A stretch of 51,679 bases of DNA from Myxococcales bacterium (lineage in GTDB: Bacteria > Myxococcota_A > Polyangia > Polyangiales > Houyiibacteriaceae), in the NCBI GenBank assembly GCA_019637115.1, contig JAHBWH010000041.1:1-51679 (forward strand), in the 5' to 3' direction. Made by a program: the position numbers and the translations under genes. Below are positions 21,401 through 27,485 of this stretch, piece by piece. The notes under the pieces are model-generated. The model did no database searches. It saw nothing but the letters and a program-made list of their open reading frames with translations, and was not told the DNA's origin. Position 1 is the stretch's first letter. Each line of letters begins with the position of its first letter.

Positions 21401-23339
21401 CCGCGAACCCTCCGTCGAGTTCCGCACGCCCGGCCCCTCTCCCTGGCGCCACGCCCAAGCGTGGGCCCAGACCGCGGTCGACCGCCCCGAAGGCGCGCCG
21501 CTGCCGGAGTACGTCGAAGAGCTCGATCCGGAGCCGGCCAGCGATCACGTGAGCTTCGCGCTCGGGGTCGCGCTCGGGCGTTTTGGTGCGAACGGGGAAG
21601 GGATCGTGGATCCGAAGACGGGGCGGCCGGTGCCGGTGCCCACGCCGACCTTCTTGGGGGAGACGGACGTGGCGGCGGGGGCTGCGGCTCGAGCGGGTGC
21701 GACTCGGACGGGGAAGGCGGATCGCGCGACGGGAACGGACACGGAGACAGAGGCAGAGACCGAGTCCGCGCTTCGCGCGACGGGCACGGGCATGGGCACG
21801 GGCACGGGCACGGGCACGTCGACCGCCGCGAGCGCAGCCGCGGACGCCGACGGGCCGGACCTGCTCGTGCACGCGTTGCCGCACGGGCTGCTCTTCCTCG
21901 ATCGCACGCTCGACGACGCGGACCTGCGCGACGGGCTCGGGCATCCGGCGGCGAAGGGGCTGCACGAGGCGTGGGCGACGTACGGGCCTTCGCACGCTTC
22001 GCAGTGGACGACGCGGAGCTCGCTGCGCGACTTCCTCGCTTTGGACTTCTTCAAGGACGTCCACAAGGGGATGTACGAGAACCGGCCGATTCATTGGCCG
22101 ATCTCTTCCGAGAAGAAGACCTTCGTGACGTGGGTGAACATTCACCGGATGGACGCGCGGACCTTGAAGGTGCTGCTCGCGGATCACCTGCTGCCGCGGC
22201 TCACGCAGATCGAGGGCGAGCTGGCGGACCTGCGCGCCGCGCGGGACGGCGCGGATCGCAAAGCCGCGAAGACGGCGGAGAAGCAGCTTGGCAAGCTGCT
22301 GGCGGCCAAGGACGAGCTGGAGACGTTCGTGGCGGACGTGGCGCAATGCGCGGAGCGCGGCCCGTTGCCCATCGATCCGAAATGCCCGCCGCGCGAACGC
22401 GACGCGCCCTACGCTCCCGACCTCGACGACGGCGTGATGATCAACTCCGCCGCGCTCTGGAAGCTGCTCGAGCCGCAGTGGAAAGACCCGAAGAAGTGGT
22501 GGAAGGAGCTCGCGAGCGCAGCGCCCGCGCCGGAGGACCCGAAGAGCAAGGCGACGCTCGCGGCTGACCCCGCGAGCACATGGGTGGAGGGGGGCCCCGT
22601 CCGGGCTTTGCCCGGTGGGGGGAGGGGCGCCGGAACGCCCCTCCGAGCAGGAAAGGGCAAGGACTACGACTGGTCCCACCTCGCGATGCGCTACTTCCCC
22701 ACGCGCGTCGACGAGAAGTGCCGCCGCGATCCGAGCCTCGGCGTCGCCCACGGCTGCTTCTGGCGCTACCACCCCGAGCGCGCGTGGGCGTGGGAGCTGC
22801 GCCTGCAAGACGAGATCGGCACCGCGGAAGACGGGGGGCCCTTCCGGATTCGCGAGGCGCCGTACCGCCCGGGCGGACGTGACCTCGGTGACGGCGACCT
22901 CGGCGACTCGGGCGACGAAGCCCTCCGCGCCACCTTCCTCCGCGATCACCCCGAGCTCGCGATCGCCGCGCTCGAGAAAGAAGCGATCCGCCGCATGGGC
23001 CGCGGCGCCAAACGCAAACGCGTCGACACCTTCGAGCTCCACGAGCCCGGCCTGTGGAGCACGCACGCGGCGACCCTCTACGAGCTCGAGCTCAGCCTCA
23101 GCGAACGCCAAGGCCACCCGCTCACCATCCACGCCCCCGACGAGCCCGAAGCCCGCGCCGCCTACGAGCAGGCCCACCCCGAGGCCGTCTCGGACCGCAA
23201 GCACCGCCTGGCGGCCCTGAAGCCGCTGGAGCTGCTGGGGGACGGGGACGACGACGACGGTCCCGACGACGACGGTCCCGACGACGACGGTCCCGACGAC
23301 GACGGTCCCGACGACGACGGTCCCGACGACGGCGACTGA
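18450..23339 (+). CDS. pglX: BREX adenine-specific DNA methyltransferase PglX
   Basis: This methyltransferase marks host DNA at the BREX motif (N6-adenine). Of 1629 aa, methyltransferase motif I is D384-PAVGSGHF and motif IV is N639-P-P-Y642. The stretch coding about residues 705-1000 (20,560-21,450) is much less GC-rich, with codons rare elsewhere. It overlaps the expected target-recognition region, so it may have been exchanged. Downstream are low-complexity Thr-Gly repeats (21,780-21,820), a palindromic in-frame segment (22,601-22,644) and a C-terminal DDDGP tandem repeat. The gene ends 1 bp from the convergent NTase gene, and pglZ lies 4.1 kb further on. Confidence 0.93.
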   Translation: MSMTGEAKSRLAAAIRGLRTYLVGDPKEAGLDAARGALDEALEGTYRLSLDEEKAGLDEAARRRRARLVAWLEEQGRADETGGKAKASSKGTKLGRAEVARHLHAAATQAAYTLVHRLVVLRRLEALKLRPIAVVTGGFESRGYRDFRELGPQIRGGASGASSGPFSDGLGRGLSGTGGRDETEGYAFLLDLVFADLATELPGVFGPAGVAELVPVPAAALRRVVETLDDPALQSAWTDDLVLGWVYQYWNDPAREALDDKLNRGGKVEGHELASKTQLFTERYMVDWLLQNSLGPRWLAICARHGWTADLNAVGPDGASTLQRLEARRAEFRERRERGEVSLTELMPLHTELERRWAYYVPQPIPEDAVSKAPSSVRTLKILDPAVGSGHFLVVALELLVALYEEEARHRGLSLAAFVRGDAASKGAASDTVGDSDDDGKRLAVERILSENLHGIDLDPRAIQIAAATLWIQGKALAPKATPPRLNLVASDLRLGALRHDDPALVELRAGVERETGMPASLTDAVVGALKGADHLGSLLKIDRAVEEALDAHERALGLGVKFAPTQTSLFGESTPQQGQMVFDREEARASLTERLETFLARHTRADDLGLRLRGEQLAAGVRLARMLGEGQYDLVVANPPYQGTAKMADAKYVAARYPLGKADLYAAFLLRGLELVREGGVSAMLTMRNWMFIKQYAGLREHLLSTFDLRALSDLGTGAFSSRSMDDVISSAMVIFRATRPEGRTVALQTGPLADPRRDAEKPLRRRTALEHQEGRYEFDPAAVKVVPEWPLVYWWGTDFIELFTRHRPFGVLAPANKGICTGDDTRTLRRAWEVFVRRRWQPTIHGAKGIAWFEPCQLAIDWSAGGLLFGVMEESGRGTRFQGKQFYFRSGVSFSMIGSRFVARIHRFRSVFGDKGSSIFPSDTRAAVCAMNRSLSREILNSLNPSISFQVGDVNRLPCLSVDGSPVIARLLDNAFTLHESHREPSVEFRTPGPSPWRHAQAWAQTAVDRPEGAPLPEYVEELDPEPASDHVSFALGVALGRFGANGEGIVDPKTGRPVPVPTPTFLGETDVAAGAAARAGATRTGKADRATGTDTETEAETESALRATGTGMGTGTGTGTSTAASAAADADGPDLLVHALPHGLLFLDRTLDDADLRDGLGHPAAKGLHEAWATYGPSHASQWTTRSSLRDFLALDFFKDVHKGMYENRPIHWPISSEKKTFVTWVNIHRMDARTLKVLLADHLLPRLTQIEGELADLRAARDGADRKAAKTAEKQLGKLLAAKDELETFVADVAQCAERGPLPIDPKCPPRERDAPYAPDLDDGVMINSAALWKLLEPQWKDPKKWWKELASAAPAPEDPKSKATLAADPASTWVEGGPVRALPGGGRGAGTPLRAGKGKDYDWSHLAMRYFPTRVDEKCRRDPSLGVAHGCFWRYHPERAWAWELRLQDEIGTAEDGGPFRIREAPYRPGGRDLGDGDLGDSGDEALRATFLRDHPELAIAALEKEAIRRMGRGAKRKRVDTFELHEPGLWSTHAATLYELELSLSERQGHPLTIHAPDEPEARAAYEQAHPEAVSDRKHRLAALKPLELLGDGDDDDGPDDDGPDDDGPDDDGPDDDGPDDGD
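22601..22644. repeat. REP-like double hairpin inside pglX
   Basis: Two perfect hairpins lie next to each other in the reading frame. CCGGGC-TTT-GCCCGG spans 22601-22615, and the second has a 9-bp stem, GGAGGGGCG (22621-22629) with CGCCCCTCC (22636-22644). They encode a Gly/Pro/Arg-rich linker unlike the sequence around it. This looks like a palindromic repeat unit captured in the gene; no second copy was noticed here. Confidence 0.5.
23250..23324 (+). repeat. Five 15-bp units coding DDDGP at the PglX C-terminus
   Basis: Five exact copies of GACGACGACGGTCCC encode Asp-Asp-Asp-Gly-Pro repeats that form an acidic tail ending in DDGD. The unit is in frame, so copy number can change without a frameshift. 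Confidence 0.9.
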
Positions 23340-23340
23340 C

Positions 23341-24174
23341 TCAGCCCGCTTCGACGAGTCTCAGAAAGCGCTGAACGGAGCCGACGACGTCGGCCTGGGT
23401 CGCGGCGTCGAGCGTCCCGTGGATGAACTCGGCCGCCCCTCGTGGACCAGGTGCGTTCGTGCCGTGGAAGTCGTCCTCGAGGCAGGTGAGCGCCAGGGCG
23501 GCGTCTGGATCGCCAACGAGGGGAAGGAAACGGGTTGCGACGTCGGTGACGTCGTCGCCGTAGTGCTGGAGCACGTAGAAGAGATCGTAGGCATCTTTGT
23601 TCTCGGTCCTTCGGTGGAACGCCAACGCCTTGAGCACCATGTACGCGCCAGCACCGCAGACCCACACCTCTCGCGCCGCGTCCGCGCCGTCGAGGGTCCG
23701 ACCTTCGATCCGGATCTTCTCTCGATCCCGAAACGCGCATTGGAGCCCCGGGATCACGAACGCCGCGAAGTCACGCTCGAGGTTCTGCAGCTTGCCCCCC
23801 GTCGAACCACGGCTGGGCGGAATCAGAAAGTCGACGGTCACCCCGCCTTCTCCGACCCATCGCTGCCGCGTCGGCTTGCCGTCTTCGGTCTTGTCCATGG
23901 CGAACCCCGCGCCGCGCAAGCGTTCGCTCAAGGTCCGGTATTGCTCCTCGTCGAAGAGCGCGAGGCTGAGTCCGACGTCGAGATCGAGCGTGCCGACGTG
24001 GGGGTCGCCCTCTTCGGGCGGTGGAATGAGGAGTGAAGGAACGAGCCCGCCGACGATCACGAGCTCGTCCATGAGGTCGCCCACCTTCGTCGCGATGGTG
24101 AGGCAGGTCGCGCGGACGAGGTCGAGCTGCTCGTTCGAGTACGCGCTGGCGTGCTTGGGCTTGAGGGGCGGCAT
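23341..24174 (-). CDS. AbiEii-like nucleotidyltransferase (toxin candidate)
   Basis: The 277-aa protein has a DNA polymerase beta-type nucleotidyltransferase motif, VIVGGLVPSLL (G42-G43) followed by TLDLDV (D64 and D66), and a later KDAYDLFYVL. This pattern matches AbiEii/AbiGii toxins, which modify tRNA 3' ends in characterised cases. It is the second gene of a leftward two-gene operon, 9 bp after the AbiEi-like gene, and converges with pglX at a 1-bp gap. It could alternatively be a non-toxic NTase. Base composition looks less GC-extreme than brx genes, consistent with insertion of a separate module. Confidence 0.78.
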   Translation of the reverse strand: MPPLKPKHASAYSNEQLDLVRATCLTIATKVGDLMDELVIVGGLVPSLLIPPPEEGDPHVGTLDLDVGLSLALFDEEQYRTLSERLRGAGFAMDKTEDGKPTRQRWVGEGGVTVDFLIPPSRGSTGGKLQNLERDFAAFVIPGLQCAFRDREKIRIEGRTLDGADAAREVWVCGAGAYMVLKALAFHRRTENKDAYDLFYVLQHYGDDVTDVATRFLPLVGDPDAALALTCLEDDFHGTNAPGPRGAAEFIHGTLDAATQADVVGSVQRFLRLVEAG

Positions 24175-24183
24175 CGTCGAACG

Positions 24184-25233
24184 TCAGGCCCAGGTGGGCA
24201 TCAAGAGCTCCGAGCGCAACCGCTCCGCTGCCTCCGCCGCGCGTTCCGGATGCGCCTCGAGGTCGAGCGCGGCCTGAACCGGATGGACGCAGCGCACTTC
24301 GTCGTGGACACCGGCGCCAGCGAAGATCCCCGCGTCGTTGGGCACCACGAGCCAGAGGTTCGCGCCTCGCGGGTCCGCACGAAAACCGAGGCGCTCCTCG
24401 AGCTCCGGGTCGAGCTCCGACGCCAAGTAGAAGGTGGCGACTCGAAACGTCGCGAAGTGCGTCATCTGCCACGCCGCGGAGAGCCCGGTGGCCGCGTGCT
24501 CCACGGCGGCCTCGGCAAGGGTGTCCGCGACGAAGCGGGTCAGCGCGCTTCCCGTCCGCGCGGCGACGTGACCGCGAATCGACGTGTGCTTGTCGAAACG
24601 GTACTCGTCACGCCAGGCCTCGAAGAGAAGCGGCGGCTGGGGCACGCGGACGAGGCCGTCCTCACGGGTCACGAGCTGCTGTTCCTCCAGGCGCGAGAGC
24701 ACGCGGCTCACCAACCCTTGGCTCACCCCCGTTCGCTCCGCGAGCTCGTGCTGGGGGAAGGCGCCCTTCGGGTGCATCAGGAGCCAGCGGGTGATTCGCG
24801 CGCTCTTCGGCGCGAAGGCGCTGCTCGGACGGCCGCGCTTCGCGAACGCGTTGGGGTTCCCTTCGACGATCACCCGGAGGCCGGGCCCCGTGATGTGCGC
24901 GTTTCCGCTGAGGTCCAACCAGGACACCGCGGCGCTCTCACACACGCGCTTGCCGGCAGGCGTCATGAAGGGCACCACGACGAGGGGAATGGCCGCGCGG
25001 CGTAGCTTCTTCACCGACGAAACGAGGCTGGTGGCCGCCGTGCGAACGACTCCCGGTGAAGACGACGCCTCGACCCCCACCACGAAGAGCCGGTCCTTGG
25101 TGCGAAGGGCGAGGTCGACATGGGGGTCACCAACATCCGACGCGAGCTCCACTTCTTGCCGCGCGAGCGAGAGCGCGCCGGCCAAAGCGCTCGGCACCCG
25201 TTTCTCCCAACGTTTTCCGGCCGACGTCGGCAT
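24184..25233 (-). CDS. AbiEi-like antitoxin and autorepressor candidate
   Basis: The 349-aa protein precedes the NTase in the same operon. Its N-terminal half resembles an endonuclease-like fold common in large AbiEi-type regulators, with LFVVGVEASSSP near 50 and SWLDLSGNAHI near 105. A winged helix-turn-helix follows (about 130-180, HELAERTGVSQGLVSRVLSRL). The C-terminal part is mixed alpha/beta. Antitoxins of this group neutralise AbiEii and repress their own promoter through inverted repeats. A 54-bp palindrome starts 3 bp before its ATG, which fits that model. Confidence 0.72.
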   Translation of the reverse strand: MPTSAGKRWEKRVPSALAGALSLARQEVELASDVGDPHVDLALRTKDRLFVVGVEASSSPGVVRTAATSLVSSVKKLRRAAIPLVVVPFMTPAGKRVCESAAVSWLDLSGNAHITGPGLRVIVEGNPNAFAKRGRPSSAFAPKSARITRWLLMHPKGAFPQHELAERTGVSQGLVSRVLSRLEEQQLVTREDGLVRVPQPPLLFEAWRDEYRFDKHTSIRGHVAARTGSALTRFVADTLAEAAVEHAATGLSAAWQMTHFATFRVATFYLASELDPELEERLGFRADPRGANLWLVVPNDAGIFAGAGVHDEVRCVHPVQAALDLEAHPERAAEAAERLRSELLMPTWA

Positions 25234-25236
25234 CTC

Positions 25237-25290
25237 GTTTACTAAATAGACGATCTTTACCTCACAGTAAAGATCACTTGTTTGGTAAAC
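25237..25290. promoter_or_regulatory. 54-bp interrupted palindrome, operator of the AbiE-like operon
   Basis: The inner arms are ATCTTTAC (25253-25260) and GTAAAGAT (25267-25274). The outer arms are GTTTACTAAA (25237-25246) and TTTGGTAAAC (25281-25290, one mismatch). Both pairs share one centre. This AT-rich block stands out in the GC-rich surroundings. On the - strand, TTTACT and TATTTA with 17-bp spacing could be a promoter giving a nearly leaderless transcript of the AbiEi-like gene. Confidence 0.7.
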
Positions 25291-25301
25291 CAGCGCGGGC
25301 G

Positions 25302-25376
25302 GGCGCCGCGGTGGACCAGGCGCACCGCCACCTGGAGCAGAGCCGGGTCGCCCTGCTCTTCCCGCGCTTGCCCGAG
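25302..25376 (+). pseudogene. 75-bp duplicated fragment of pglZ
   Basis: Bases 25302-25376 match 28818-28892 inside pglZ at 74 of 75 positions, in the same orientation. The fragment codes GAAVDQAHRHLEQSR and onwards in one frame but has no start and diverges after LPE. It lies between the AbiE operator and the ImmA-like gene. It looks like a scar left when the insert entered next to, or recombined with, pglZ. The remaining bases up to 25492 show no gene; a TACCGT element 9 bp before the next ATG may be a leaderless promoter. Confidence 0.85.
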
Positions 25377-25492
25377 AGTCGATTGAACCTCGAGGCGGCG
25401 TCTCGCGTTCGTTTCCTCCAAGCGTTGCGGGCGCTTAGAGCCCGCGGAAGTCCGTCGAACGTGGCCCCCTCGCGTGCTACCGTGTCGGCTCC

Positions 25493-26863
25493 ATGACTTC
25501 GGTGGGCGAGCGCATTCGCGAGGCACGGGACGCGGCGAAGATGAGCGACGAGCTCCTCGCCAAGCTGGCCTGCGTGGAGCTCGAGGCGGTGCGGGCGGCG
25601 GAGGCGGGCGGGGACGCGCTCTCCGCCGCGGAGGTCGATCGGATCGCGCAGGTGTTCGGGGTTCGTCGACGAGACTTTCTCCGCACGGGCGCGGCGCATG
25701 CGCCCCTCACGCTGCTCCTTCGCTCGAGCCACGATGACGGGGTCGAGGCCGAGGTGGCGCGCGAGCTCTCGTCCGGGCTCGGGGAGTTCCTCCGCGTCGT
25801 GAGTGACGTGGCCGAGCTCGAAGCGGCGCTCGGTCGACCGAAGGTCACGCTTCCGAGGCCGCCGCGGCTGCATCGACCGCGCGGCGAGCACGCCGGAGAG
25901 CAGCTCGCGCGCTCGGTGCGCGCACACCTCGGGCTCGGCGACGCGAAGCGGATTTCGTCGATGCGACGCCTGGTGGACGAGCTGGGCGTTCGCGTGATCT
26001 GGGTGACGGAGGCGCAGCTCGACCGCCGTATCGACGGCGCGTCGACGCTCACGCCACGTCCCGCGATCCTCGTGAACCTCTTGGACCTCGAGCGCTTCCC
26101 GTGGCGCGCCCGGATGACGCTCGCGCACGAGCTCTGCCACCTGCTCTACGACTACAAGCGCGCGCGGCCGGCGCTGGTCAGCCCGCAAGTCGTGAAGTGG
26201 GGATCGATCGCCGAGATCGAGGAGCGCGCGCGCGCGTTCTCGGCGTGTTTGCTCGCGCCGACCACGGGGGTTCGTGCGTTGGTCGATGGGCTCGACCCCG
26301 CGAGCGACGAGGCGGTGCGACGGGTCGGCGAGCGTTTCGGCGTGGGCCAGACGGTGGCCATCAACCGGCTCCAGCACACCTTCCGACTCTCCGCGGAGAC
26401 ACGCTTGCAGATGCAGCGTCGTTCGGTGGTCTACGAAGCCGACTTCTCCGGCGACCTCGTCGAGCCACACGAGGTGGGGTTCCGAAACGGCGTGCTCGAA
26501 GCGTTGGTGCGCGAGGCGTTGCGCTCGAAGAAGGTGAGCGTGGTGAACGCACGCCAGCTGCTCGGGCTTCGCGCCTCGGAGCCGCTGCCCTTCGAGGAGC
26601 TCCCGCTCGAACGACGCGCTCCAGTCGTCGCAGATGGCGAGGACATCCGTCGGAAGGCGGAGCGGCTGCTCCACGAGAAGTGGCCCGGCCTCATGGCGAC
26701 GCACGCCGAACGGCGAGGGAACGCCTGGCAGGTGCAGGTCGTCGAGGGCGGCATTGGCCGTCGTGCGGTGCTCTGCGGCCACCTCGTGCTCTCGGCGAGC
26801 GGGGAGCTGCTCGAGTCGCGCCTTCAGCTCGACTCAACACGCTCCGACGCGTCATCCGCATGA
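25493..26863 (+). CDS. XRE-ImmA/IrrE-type metallopeptidase
   Basis: The 456-aa protein has an N-terminal helix-turn-helix-like segment (GERIREARDAAKMSDELLAKL, about 4-24) and a central M78 peptidase domain with the zinc motif H-E-L-C-H near 211-215 and a third-ligand region EERARAFSACLLAP. A distinct C-terminal domain (about 330-456) is of unknown function. ImmA-type peptidases cleave repressors or antitoxins when triggered by stress or phage. Its ATG-TGA overlap with the next gene ties it to the C39-like peptidase. It is placed inside the BREX locus, divergent from the AbiE-like operon. Confidence 0.85.
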   Translation: MTSVGERIREARDAAKMSDELLAKLACVELEAVRAAEAGGDALSAAEVDRIAQVFGVRRRDFLRTGAAHAPLTLLLRSSHDDGVEAEVARELSSGLGEFLRVVSDVAELEAALGRPKVTLPRPPRLHRPRGEHAGEQLARSVRAHLGLGDAKRISSMRRLVDELGVRVIWVTEAQLDRRIDGASTLTPRPAILVNLLDLERFPWRARMTLAHELCHLLYDYKRARPALVSPQVVKWGSIAEIEERARAFSACLLAPTTGVRALVDGLDPASDEAVRRVGERFGVGQTVAINRLQHTFRLSAETRLQMQRRSVVYEADFSGDLVEPHEVGFRNGVLEALVREALRSKKVSVVNARQLLGLRASEPLPFEELPLERRAPVVADGEDIRRKAERLLHEKWPGLMATHAERRGNAWQVQVVEGGIGRRAVLCGHLVLSASGELLESRLQLDSTRSDASSA

Positions 26864-27351
26864 TCGTGGCGCACCACGCGCAGTCCTTCGTCAACTCGTG
26901 CACCCCCGCGTGCGCCTGCATGATTCAGAAGCGCCGTGGGCTGTCGCCGACCGAGGCCGCGTTCCACGCGGGCGCACCGACAGCGGGATACGACGTTGAG
27001 CAGATCGTGGACGCGGCCTGGCTTTCGGGGGTTCGTAAGGCCTCGCTCGGACCTGACGAAGAAGATGAGCTGCGGGTCGCGGTAGACACGGGCGATTGGG
27101 CGGTCGTGAAGCTCGCGACGGCGCGGTACGGACCGTGGCTCGCGGCCCAGAAGCCACGCCGAACGTCGCGTCACGGCGACCTCTGGCAGCCCGGCGAGTG
27201 GGCCTACCACTCGGTCGTCGTCGTCGACTACGACGCGAGCTCGTGGAGCCTGCTCGATCCGTGGTTCTCCGCGACGGGTCAGCCGTTGATGATCCCGGAC
27301 ACGACATTCTCCGCGTGTTTCGCGGGCCTCGCCGTGATCGCGCAACGCTGA
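26860..27351 (+). CDS. C39-like (papain-fold) cysteine peptidase
   Basis: The 163-aa protein has the layout of a stand-alone papain-like or C39 peptidase: Q8 and C14 in HAQSFVNSCTPACACMI, H117 in WAYHSVVVVDYD and D133 in LLDPW. No signal peptide or transporter domain is present, so a cytoplasmic role is likely. Translation is coupled to the upstream ImmA-like gene (ATGA overlap). The pair may form a two-step protease switch. A bacteriocin-maturation role is less likely because no ABC transporter or precursor peptide is nearby. Confidence 0.7.
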   Translation: MIVAHHAQSFVNSCTPACACMIQKRRGLSPTEAAFHAGAPTAGYDVEQIVDAAWLSGVRKASLGPDEEDELRVAVDTGDWAVVKLATARYGPWLAAQKPRRTSRHGDLWQPGEWAYHSVVVVDYDASSWSLLDPWFSATGQPLMIPDTTFSACFAGLAVIAQR

Positions 27352-27485
27352 CGCGGAACCCGATGGCGCGGCGTCCGTTGGCGATGCGGTGAAGCAGCCC
27401 GTCTTCGGTAGACGACGACTTTCGCGTACGAATCCGAGGACTTTCGTGGCATCTTCGGCCTCCGGCGACGGGAGCGGGGTAGAGG

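Noticed and set aside
26860-27351. Bacteriocin-processing C39 peptidase
   Set aside because: No ABC transporter domain, leader peptide gene or membrane segment is present in or near it.
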